A model generated the notes under the pieces. It saw nothing but the letters and a program-made list of their open reading frames with translations. It was not told the DNA's origin and did not search any database. Of a DNA stretch of 64,000 nt, positions 44,500 through 51,664 are shown piece after piece (position 1 is the stretch's first letter; each line of letters opens with the position of its first letter). The DNA comes from Mucilaginibacter rubeus (GTDB lineage: Bacteria; Bacteroidota; Bacteroidia; Sphingobacteriales; Sphingobacteriaceae). A program made the translations under genes and the position numbers. Location: contig NZ_CP043450.1 of assembly GCF_003286415.2 (NCBI RefSeq), positions 3,410,001 to 3,474,000 of the forward strand, read 5' to 3'.

Positions 44500-45518
44500 T
44501 ATTTCTGCTCAATCGCTTTTTCAGCATCAATCAATGGGATATCAGTGATCGCAAGCGAATGGTCATGCTCCACATAGTTTACACTGGTCAATCCTAAAAA
44601 ACTACGAAGCTTTTCTGCTGGTACCTTCATAGGGCCGGGCGATGCCGCGCTGCCCGGAGCGGGCTGAGGAAATGCCGTTGAATTGGCCGTATGAAAAGTA
44701 ATATTACCTTCAACCTTTTGAATCGTTTGGTGAATATGTCCGTTCAATACCGATACCGATCCAAAGCGTTTAAGTAAGACCAGTGCCTGCGCACTATCAT
44801 CGGTACCCCAGCCCCATTGCGGATAAATAGCCCAAAGCGGGATATGCGCGAACACAACTATTGGCGTACTGTTGAATAGCGGCTTCAGATCATTCTCCAG
44901 CCATTTTAGCTGAGCAGGTCCGATGTACCCTAAGCCCCCGTCAACATGATTGGTTACATTTACCAGGCCAATAAAATGCACACCATGCGAATCAAAACTA
45001 TACCAGCCGTCGCCTAAAGTACCTTTACCATAGCGTTCAAGATATAGCTTACCATTATCGGTAACATCATGTTCGCCGGGTACATAAAATATCTTTTCGG
45101 TTTTAACAGTCTTCAATGATTGCTCAAGCGTGTCAAATTCATCGGCCTGCGCCAGATGCGACAGATCGCCGGTATGCAATACAAATGAAGGTGCGCTGGG
45201 CATGTTGTTGATCTTGGCTATCGTGGCGTTCAGCGTACTTACCACGTCAGGATTGGCAGCCTTATTAAACCCGATATGACTATCGCTGATCTGCACAAAA
45301 CTAAAATCAGACTTGGGCACTATTAAACCCTTTTTAAGTCCACCGGTAGCCCTGTCAATCATTTGGCTCATCCCGTATGATTTTAGCACCCCGCCAGTCA
45401 TCATCCATAATACGCCGGTACCGGCCCAGGCCATACATTCAAGAAAACCACGGCGGTCTATTCCATCGTTACCGGTATTGTGGTCTGAGTTTTCATCAAC
45501 ATGAAAGTGATTTTTCAT
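44499..45518 (-). CDS. Tat-exported calcineurin-like metallophosphoesterase
   Basis: A 339-residue protein with the Tat-like start DRRGFLECMAWAGTGVLWMM. Metallophosphoesterase motifs in order: VQISDSHIGFN (DxH), LHTGDLSHLA (GDxx), YVPGEHDVTDNG (G-E-H/N-D variant: the usual Asn of GNH[DE] is Glu here), VFAHIPLWA (H) and VLNGHIHQT (GHxH). It may hydrolyse a phosphoester in the periplasm. Co-transcribed with YceI and cytochrome genes downstream. The Glu in place of Asn at the fourth metal position is unusual but occurs in some relatives. Confidence 0.88.
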   Translation of the reverse strand: MKNHFHVDENSDHNTGNDGIDRRGFLECMAWAGTGVLWMMTGGVLKSYGMSQMIDRATGGLKKGLIVPKSDFSFVQISDSHIGFNKAANPDVVSTLNATIAKINNMPSAPSFVLHTGDLSHLAQADEFDTLEQSLKTVKTEKIFYVPGEHDVTDNGKLYLERYGKGTLGDGWYSFDSHGVHFIGLVNVTNHVDGGLGYIGPAQLKWLENDLKPLFNSTPIVVFAHIPLWAIYPQWGWGTDDSAQALVLLKRFGSVSVLNGHIHQTIQKVEGNITFHTANSTAFPQPAPGSAASPGPMKVPAEKLRSFLGLTSVNYVEHDHSLAITDIPLIDAEKAIEQK

Positions 45519-45542
45519 ATAGTTGTTTTTTTGTGTCTTTAA

Positions 45543-45689
45543 TGAATTACAGCACTAAAGAACACAAACAACTCCCCCTGGCACAGTATTTTACATGAAC
45601 CCGCACAATTACTTGATGAACACGATTTAAGGGCGATATCCAGAGGTTATCCTGCTGCCAATACGTTGGCCGAAACATTGGGTATTAAA
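45543..45689 (+). pseudogene. Possible 3' remnant of a lost plus-strand gene
   Basis: After a TGA at 45543 the plus frame stays open to TAA at 45687-45689 and reads like real protein: LLDEHDLRAISRGYPAANTL then AETLGIK. There is no good start and upstream DNA belongs to the minus-strand phosphoesterase gene. It is followed directly by a strong terminator. The parent family was not recognised. Low confidence; a 48-codon open frame may be chance. Confidence 0.3.
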
Positions 45690-45693
45690 TAAC

Positions 45694-45726
45694 AAAAGGC
45701 CGCTGCAATGGATGCAGCGGCCTTTT
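45694..45726. terminator. Strong bidirectional terminator
   Basis: AAAAGGCCGCTGCA (45694-45707), loop ATGGA, TGCAGCGGCCTTTT (45713-45726): 14-bp perfect stem. It ends the minus-strand gene at 45755 and, on the plus strand, the possible gene remnant. Confidence 0.95.
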
Positions 45727-45754
45727 GTTATTTGATTCAATTTTGAATCAATAT

Positions 45755-46555
45755 TTACTTTTTATTACAGATTTCGGTAACAGCGGTACGGCGTGTAGCA
45801 GTATAAACTACTCCGTTTACCATTTCGTACCCGGTTGAAACACTTTGCGAATAACGTTTTAAAATAATGCCCGTGTTGTTATCAATAAGTATCGACCCAT
45901 TTATACGACTATTTAAGCTACCACCCAAAACAGACGTTTTATAAGTAACCACCGTAGTTTGCCCGTTAATGGCATAAACCGTATAATTGGTTTCGGCCGA
46001 TGATGTGGTGGCTTTCCATGAATAACCCTTTTTTAGTGTAACATTAACCGGAAAATCAACCATAAATTGCAATGTGCTACCTGGCGATAAATGCTCTGGT
46101 TGAATCCCCGCAAATGATAAAAGTGTATCATTTGCCGTTACAGGCCTTTTTAAATTAGTGATCTCGCCTTTATTATTTACTGAAACTACAGCAGCGCTAT
46201 TTACAATTTTCTGCAGGCCAATCTGGATAATAGAATTTGGATCGGCAGGCTTACCTGAATGATATATCAGGTTCTGGTTCATGGCATTAATGGTATCAAC
46301 AAGCTTATCGGTTGTAATAGTAAAAGACACACCCTTTTCAGAAGCATCCGTTACCTTATAAGTTTTAGCAACTATCGAAACCGAGCCAACATGAAGGTTT
46401 TGACTGCCACGCTGCAAAACACAATTTGATTTTGTAATTACCTGCCTCTGAAACTCATCTCCCTGTTTAAACCTCACCTGCGCAAATGTAACACCACTCG
46501 CAAAGGTCAGTATAGCAGCTAATATATATTTTAACACAATTGGGGTACTTTTCAT
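45755..46555 (-). CDS. Exported protein of unknown function (DUF6263-like)
   Basis: A 266-residue protein with a signal peptide (YILAAILTFASGVTFAQ). The mature part starts VRFKQGDEFQRQVITKSNC and is rich in short beta strands (YKVTDASEKGVSFTITTDKL, LSPGSTLQFMVDFPVNV, SILIDNNTGIILKRYSQSV). It resembles exported Bacteroidota proteins that I recall as DUF6263, a recollection not checked. Single Cys in CNKK end. Probably periplasmic or outer-membrane-associated. Own terminator downstream. Confidence 0.75.
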   Translation of the reverse strand: MKSTPIVLKYILAAILTFASGVTFAQVRFKQGDEFQRQVITKSNCVLQRGSQNLHVGSVSIVAKTYKVTDASEKGVSFTITTDKLVDTINAMNQNLIYHSGKPADPNSIIQIGLQKIVNSAAVVSVNNKGEITNLKRPVTANDTLLSFAGIQPEHLSPGSTLQFMVDFPVNVTLKKGYSWKATTSSAETNYTVYAINGQTTVVTYKTSVLGGSLNSRINGSILIDNNTGIILKRYSQSVSTGYEMVNGVVYTATRRTAVTEICNKK

Positions 46556-46606
46556 TTTAGCGTTTTGTTATAATGCCCTTAAATGCCTGGCATTACGTCA
46601 TAACTG

Positions 46607-47311
46607 TTATTTTTTCCTGTTCGAATGGGATTTGCCTCTTGCCTTATCTTCCTTTCCGGTTGATACAGCCAATTTAAAACCGGTACTTTCTGGAATTTGC
46701 GGGATAGACCAGGGATTAATATCGTCCGTTGGTTGTAAAACAGGCATTACATCTGTTATCTCCGGCATCACCGGAACCGGGCCTTTTATCATGTTTATTT
46801 TCCCTGACACGGTAGGTTCAACTGAAGCCGCTGGCAATTCGGGAGATTCAGGTACTGGTAAATCTATCACCGACGAAAACTGAAGATCCTGCATAATTTG
46901 CTTGGGCAAATGCGGGGTTTCAGGAGCTTCAGGTGCGGGTATTTCCGGCAATCCAGTACCAACTCCATCAATATTAGGCTGACCTGGGGCGTCAACTACT
47001 GGTGGATTTGTGCCAATTGCAGCCAGTGCAGGCGCCTGAGTTGCGGAAACAAACGGCTGCGAAACCACAGGAATATCTGTAAGTGTAAGCACAATAGGTT
47101 TACCGGCCGAACTACCACCAAGCGTATTTCCCTTAGTTATCGTTCCCGGTGTTAATGGCGGCGGCACATTCCAGTCCGACTGGTTATATCTGCTTTGGGC
47201 AGTGGCATGATCCATACTACCTAATACAGCAATCAATCCGATCAAAACTGATAGCAATCTATTTCGCCGCCTATTTTTTTTCTTTTTTTGGACGATGTAT
47301 AACATTCGCAT
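46607..47311 (-). CDS. Proline-rich exported protein of unknown function
   Basis: A 234-residue protein: basic start (MRMLYIVQKKKKNRRRN), hydrophobic stretch LLSVLIGLIAVLGS and a cleavage site near ATAQ. The mature part is low-complexity, rich in Pro, Glu and Val, with repeats such as LPEIPAPEAPETPHLP, LPVPESPELPA and VMPVLQP, and ends basic (KARGKSHSNRKK). It looks like a flexible periplasmic spacer or wall-binding strand. No family recognised. Two stacked palindromes (47321-47353) lie just upstream. ATG at 47305 is an alternative start. Confidence 0.65.
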   Translation of the reverse strand: MRMLYIVQKKKKNRRRNRLLSVLIGLIAVLGSMDHATAQSRYNQSDWNVPPPLTPGTITKGNTLGGSSAGKPIVLTLTDIPVVSQPFVSATQAPALAAIGTNPPVVDAPGQPNIDGVGTGLPEIPAPEAPETPHLPKQIMQDLQFSSVIDLPVPESPELPAASVEPTVSGKINMIKGPVPVMPEITDVMPVLQPTDDINPWSIPQIPESTGFKLAVSTGKEDKARGKSHSNRKK

Positions 47312-47320
47312 TTTTTGTGT

Positions 47321-47353
47321 CTTTCTGCAGAAAGCGATCGTTTAAAAACGATC
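47321..47353. promoter_or_regulatory. Two adjacent palindromes upstream of the proline-rich gene
   Basis: CTTTCTGCAGAAAG (47321-47334) is a perfect 14-base palindrome; it is followed at once by GATCGTTT-AA-AAACGATC (47336-47353), an 8-bp perfect inverted repeat. They lie 10-42 bases before the minus-strand start codon at 47311. They may be operators or fold in the 5' end of the mRNA. Confidence 0.6.
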
Positions 47354-47573
47354 AGTGAGTTTTAATTTTATAAATATTCTTGTAAACTAAATTAAATGTA
47401 TATCGATGGCTGATTGGTAAAACCACATCTGGCTACCAAGCAGTTTATACGAACAAAGCCACCAATAAAGTTAATCGTTTTTATTAATTCACGGCATTCA
47501 GCGTTCAATATAAGCCTATCGCATTCCTATTGTAATATCAACAGTAAAACTAAGCTTTATACTTCTATACCAA

Positions 47574-47622
47574 AATACCAACTGCTTTGTATTGTGTAAG
47601 GTTTGGCAGCTCCATAAAATTG
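47574..47622 (+). promoter_or_regulatory. Promoter with shared 20-base palindromic element, site A
   Basis: AATACCAACTGCTTTGTATT (47574-47593; arms AATACCAA/TTTGTATT, one mismatch) is followed by TAAAATTG (47615-47622), a near match to the Bacteroidota -7 box TANNTTTG. The same element with the same 41-base offset occurs at 50400. The small gene at 47706 lies downstream. The bases from 47354 to 47573 hold nothing recognisable. Confidence 0.65.
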
Positions 47623-47705
47623 TATTATCAAACACCACAGTGACTTCTGTACCGCCCCTAATGGTTTTGATATTAACAGTTTTGATCACCTAAATTAAAA
47701 AGATC

Positions 47706-47897
47706 ATGGAAAACAACTTAAACTACCTTGTAGGCTTTATTTCCCTAACTTTCATGGGGCTATCAACAATGTATAAGCTTAAATTAAACAAACTACAGGG
47801 AACAGGCCGAATCCCCAGCATTATCAGTGCCAGGCATCGGCAAATTTTATTTTTTGTATTGTCTGTTATGTCAGCTCTGATAATCCTTATAGCCTGA
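47706..47897 (+). CDS. Small two-helix membrane protein
   Basis: A 63-residue protein with two hydrophobic segments (YLVGFISLTFMGLSTMY and ILFFVLSVMSALIILIA) joined by a basic loop (KLKLNKLQGTGRIPSIISARHRQ). Not recognised. It lies 83 bases after the shared promoter element and 50 bases before the histidine kinase gene on the same strand, so it may be a membrane partner of that kinase. The clean hydrophobic pattern and promoter support a real gene. Confidence 0.6.
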   Translation: MENNLNYLVGFISLTFMGLSTMYKLKLNKLQGTGRIPSIISARHRQILFFVLSVMSALIILIA

Positions 47898-47947
47898 TTG
47901 CTGATCAATGTCAAATCGTTATCTTTAACCGGGACCAGCAACCGGCT

Positions 47948-49720
47948 ATGAAATACTTTATATTCCTTCTGCTTATTTTAACTGTAATTCCGTGTTCCGG
48001 TCAAAATATTGATAGTTTAAAAAAGATTGTTTTCAGCAACGCGTCGCAGCAAAAGCGTTTAGCGGCAGCTACCCGATTGGCCTCTTACCCGGTGGGACAA
48101 AATCCGGATAAGATGATTCCGGTTGCCAAAGCAGGTTTAAACCTGGCCGAAAGACTGAACAATAAAAAAGAGATCGCCCTGCTATCCCAAACTTTGGGTA
48201 AAGCCTATTACCAAACCAACTCCTACGATTCGGTCGCTTACTATTACAATATTGCTGCAATTATACTCAGTAAAACAAATGAGCAGTATATTTTAACAAA
48301 CGACTACAGCAGATTAGCTAAAGCTTATGCTAAACTGAAAAACTACGATAAGGCGATTGAATTTTACACGCTGGCTGTTTCATACGCGCCCCAAACCGGC
48401 GACCGTAACGAACTGATGCAAGCGTTAAGCCAACTTGGGGAGGTATATGAAGCTAAAAATAATTATCGGGAAGCTTTAAACTACTTCAGGCAGTCTTTTG
48501 ATATCAAAGACTCTTTAAACCTTGTAAAGCAAACAAACCAAAACACTTCCGAAACATATAGCCATCAATTTATGGGCGATGTTATGGGGAGTATCAGGCA
48601 AAGCCAATCGGTGCAGGAAATTCTAAAAACCATCGATATCAAAAAATCATTAAATGATACCCTGGCACTTTCAATAAATTATTTTAACCTGGGCGTACTT
48701 TATAAAAACAAGCAACAATATGGGCAATCTCTTGATGCTTTAAAAAACTGCCTGCAGTTTGCCACCCAAATAAATTATGCCGACATGCAAAAAAGTGCCA
48801 CGAATGAGTTGGCTGACCTGTATGAACGAATGGGAAATTATGAACAGTCGCTTATTTATTTAAAAAAGCATGCTACAATTAAGCCAACGGGCAGCAGTAC
48901 TGTTGATGAACTACAGGCAAAATATGAAATAAGGCAGCGGGAAGACCAGGTGCTACAACAGCAGTTTGAAATTACAAAACGAAATTACTGGATGGCAGGT
49001 ACAGGAATTTTCATACTGCTGATGTTATTTTCAGGTTTTTTCTACTACAAACAAAACCAGTTAAAACAACGCAATATCGCGATGCAAGCAATCATTGCAA
49101 CCGAAGAAAGCGAAAGACGCAGAATTGCCCAGGATTTGCACGATAGTGTGAGCCAAACTATTTCGGCAGCCAAGATCAATCTCCAGGTTATTGGCAGCGA
49201 ATTGCCTTTCATAAATAACGAACAAAGAAATCGTTTTGAAAAAGTGATCACTCTTGTTGACTATGGATTTAAAGAGGTAAGGACAATATCGCACAATATG
49301 ATGCCCTGGGCACTACATAAAACGGGGCTTGCACAGGTAATTAAACAGTTTATCGAAAATATCAGGAACGACAATATCGCAATAAACTTTTTCAGCAACG
49401 GTTTTGATTCACCTTATGATGATACCACCGAAATCATCTTATACCGGGTACTGCAGGAAAGCGTAAACAATGTAATGAAACATGCCCAGGCCGATAGGCT
49501 TGACATTTCATTGATTAGAAACGACGAAACTATCAGCCTCACCATTGAAGATAACGGCAAAGGGTTTGACACAACCAACCCTGACATTTTTAAGGGGATG
49601 GGGTTAAATAACCTGCGGTCGCGGATTAATTTTTTAAATGGCAAGGTTGAATTTGATTCGCAGGTTAACAGGGGAACGCTTGTATCTGTCTACATCCCAC
49701 TCACTAAGAAAAACTCATAA
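47948..49720 (+). CDS. TPR-containing sensor histidine kinase (NarX/HisKA_3 type)
   Basis: A 590-residue kinase. Signal peptide (YFIFLLLILTVIPCSGQ), then about six periplasmic TPR-like repeats (ANDYSRLAKAYAKLKNYDKA is not exact; see YDKAIEFYTLAVSYAPQTGD, LNYFRQSFDIKDS, LYKNKQQYGQSLDALKNCLQ), one membrane helix (MAGTGIFILLMLFSGFFYY, about 345-364), the HisKA_3 box EESERRRIAQDLHDSVSQTI with the phospho-His, and HATPase motifs ESVNNVMKHAQA and IEDNGKGFDTT. It ends 6 bases inside the convergent response regulator gene, its likely partner. Confidence 0.92.
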   Translation: MKYFIFLLLILTVIPCSGQNIDSLKKIVFSNASQQKRLAAATRLASYPVGQNPDKMIPVAKAGLNLAERLNNKKEIALLSQTLGKAYYQTNSYDSVAYYYNIAAIILSKTNEQYILTNDYSRLAKAYAKLKNYDKAIEFYTLAVSYAPQTGDRNELMQALSQLGEVYEAKNNYREALNYFRQSFDIKDSLNLVKQTNQNTSETYSHQFMGDVMGSIRQSQSVQEILKTIDIKKSLNDTLALSINYFNLGVLYKNKQQYGQSLDALKNCLQFATQINYADMQKSATNELADLYERMGNYEQSLIYLKKHATIKPTGSSTVDELQAKYEIRQREDQVLQQQFEITKRNYWMAGTGIFILLMLFSGFFYYKQNQLKQRNIAMQAIIATEESERRRIAQDLHDSVSQTISAAKINLQVIGSELPFINNEQRNRFEKVITLVDYGFKEVRTISHNMMPWALHKTGLAQVIKQFIENIRNDNIAINFFSNGFDSPYDDTTEIILYRVLQESVNNVMKHAQADRLDISLIRNDETISLTIEDNGKGFDTTNPDIFKGMGLNNLRSRINFLNGKVEFDSQVNRGTLVSVYIPLTKKNS

Positions 49721-50356
49721 ATTATATTGCATTATAAAGCGGTTAAGTTCGACCGGGTTTTTCAGGTTAAGCTTCTGCATAATATTTTTACGATGCGTCT
49801 CGACAGTATAGATACTTAGGTGAAGGTGATCTGCCATTTGCTGATTGGTAAAATTCTGCTTTATAAATTGTAAAAGTTCAGTCTCTCTCTTGGTAAGCTG
49901 AAATTGTTTCAAAAAAGGATCCGTCTCGTTAAGCGATGAACTAACTGCAGGTTGTTTATACGGAAAGCAAAGCTGCCCTCCTGCTACCGATCTCATCACA
50001 CTTAACAGCTCTGCCTTTTCGGCATTTTTGAATAAGTAACCATTAGCCCCCTCTGTTTTCGCCTTTTCAATCAGATGCTCTTCATTATAGGTAGAAAGCA
50101 TGATCACCTTAATTTTAGGATAGTAGTCCTTTATCCGCTTAAGTACTTCAAAGCCATTTATACCAGGCATATTGATATCAAGCAATACAAGGTTGGGCGT
50201 ATGGGTATGTAACAAGTGCAGCATTTCCTTACCATTAGCCGCAACACTAATAACTTCAATATCCGGCTCGCCCTGTAATAACATACGTAAACCGTTTATG
50301 AATAAGGTATGATCATCGGCAATAATTACTGATAGTTTTTCCAACGTATTTTCCAT
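49715..50356 (-). CDS. LuxR/NarL-type response regulator
   Basis: A 213-residue regulator. Receiver: LSVIIADDHTLFINGLRMLL, LVLLDINMPGINGFEVLKRI (phospho-Asp), MLSTYNEEHLIEKA and the Lys in YLFKNAEKAEL. DNA-binding domain: LTKRETELLQFIKQNFTNQQ, LSIYTVETHRKNIMQKL. Start is taken at ATG 50356 (MENTLEKL); 50371 and 50437 are in-frame alternatives, the last overlapping the conserved promoter element. Convergent with the TPR kinase, with tail overlap. Expected to bind a palindrome such as that at 47574 and 50400. Confidence 0.93.
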   Translation of the reverse strand: MENTLEKLSVIIADDHTLFINGLRMLLQGEPDIEVISVAANGKEMLHLLHTHTPNLVLLDINMPGINGFEVLKRIKDYYPKIKVIMLSTYNEEHLIEKAKTEGANGYLFKNAEKAELLSVMRSVAGGQLCFPYKQPAVSSSLNETDPFLKQFQLTKRETELLQFIKQNFTNQQMADHLHLSIYTVETHRKNIMQKLNLKNPVELNRFIMQYNL

Positions 50357-50399
50357 CTTTAAATTCACCATAAATCTATACTTTATCCTGATCCTAAAA

Positions 50400-50448
50400 A
50401 ATACCAACTGCTTTGTATTGTACACCCGCGCAGCCATTCATAAAATTG
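50400..50448 (+). promoter_or_regulatory. Promoter with shared 20-base palindromic element, site B
   Basis: The same AATACCAACTGCTTTGTATT (50400-50419) as site A, followed 41 bases from its start by TAAAATTG (50441-50448). It lies 44 bases before the response regulator start on the minus strand and 91 bases before the plus-strand gene at 50539, so may act on both. Confidence 0.65.
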
Positions 50449-50538
50449 TTTATATAAAGCAAGCCGGAATACATATAGAAACAAGGGCCCGCCAATACCA
50501 AATAAACCAATTCCCTTAAACTATTAACCTAAAAAGTA

Positions 50539-50964
50539 ATGCAGTTTTTTATTAGCACATTTATTATAATGCTGATTTGTATAATCGCATTACTAAAGGA
50601 TGAATCTTATGACAACGGTGTAAGTTTGCCAAGGTCTTCAAATAAACTCCCAAGTCCGGGGAAGCACCGGTTAACAAAATGTAATAATGTATCAAATACG
50701 ATTCTGGAGATAGCACCTCAGTTAATTATTGATAAAAACGAATCACAAACCGAGATATTTGCAACATTATTAACAGAAAGACTCAGCAAGCCTTCAGCAT
50801 TGAGCAAAACAGCATCGATACCAACAAAGAGCAGCGTTTATGTTCACTTAAATGACAAAAAAGATGTTAATCCGGCAAATATCTTCTGCTATCCATGTGG
50901 GTTAAGCCTTTTTGAGCCTACCGACAGGTATTTTAACCAGTGTCTTAAGGAGTTTCAACATTAG
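50539..50964 (+). CDS. Membrane-anchored protein of unknown function
   Basis: A 141-residue protein with one N-terminal hydrophobic helix (FFISTFIIMLICIIALL), then a polar, Ser/Lys/Asn-rich part of about 115 residues with FCYPCGLSLFEPTDRY near the end: Cys-x2-Cys in a short aromatic context. Not recognised. It is preceded by promoter site B, which it shares with the small gene at 47706; both encode small membrane-linked unknowns. Expression from this site is inferred. Confidence 0.5.
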   Translation: MQFFISTFIIMLICIIALLKDESYDNGVSLPRSSNKLPSPGKHRLTKCNNVSNTILEIAPQLIIDKNESQTEIFATLLTERLSKPSALSKTASIPTKSSVYVHLNDKKDVNPANIFCYPCGLSLFEPTDRYFNQCLKEFQH

Positions 50965-51664
50965 CAAATGAGAATTTCAGAGCAGCAAGTGCCTCATATT
51001 TCAAAATATCAGGCTTCTTTCTAAATCCAAATGAATAAAAATCAATTGTTTTTTTATCAATAACAAGCTGATAACAATAATTTAATTATTATTTATCATT
51101 TAAAAATTAAAAAATAACCAATAAACAAAGTTTAAATAATATAAAAAATATCACTTACATAAAACCATAACACTCACAATCAATAACTTAAAAAACCATA
51201 TCATTCATTTAAATATCATAAGATAAAAGGTTTTACCAATAAATTTACTACAAGGCACCAAGTGTCACATTTTTTTTACCAAAAAATATTATTATTTTTA
51301 AAAATCAAAAACACAGAATTTTAACTAACCATTTATTTTATCTTAAATCGTAAAAAAAAGACCCATTTTATAGCTTATCGCTTGAATATTTTTCATAATA
51401 AGGCATTTATAAGCATTTTTCTCCTTATTTTTATCTACAACCCCATGCAATAGCTTCAAAAACTAAAATTCACACAAAATTTATATGAATTTTATATGAA
51501 GAATTTAAAAAATCCCCCATTTTGGTGGGTTTGAAACAACGTTTTATCAACTTTTTTATAAATATTTTAATATAGAGGAAGAATATTAAACTTTTTTCAA
51601 CTTTTTTTTCATTTTATTACAAAAATTGTAGTTTTGGGTATTAACTAAAACTGATTTTTTAACA
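50965..51664 (+). promoter_or_regulatory. 700-base AT-rich gene-free region before the SusC gene
   Basis: Very AT-rich with many A and T runs, no ORF worth naming. It holds AATAATT-T-AATTATT (51076-51090), a block AAAAGACCCATTTTATAGCTTATCG (read in two parts: AAAAGACCCATTTTATAG at 51357 and CTTATCG at 51375) like the one at 31601, and TAGTTTTG (51629-51636), a fitting -7 box 29 bases before the SusC start codon. A long 5' untranslated region is possible. Confidence 0.5.

Noticed and set aside
51076..51090. AATAATT-T-AATTATT as a specific operator
   Set aside because: The surroundings are so AT-rich that such symmetry is expected by chance.
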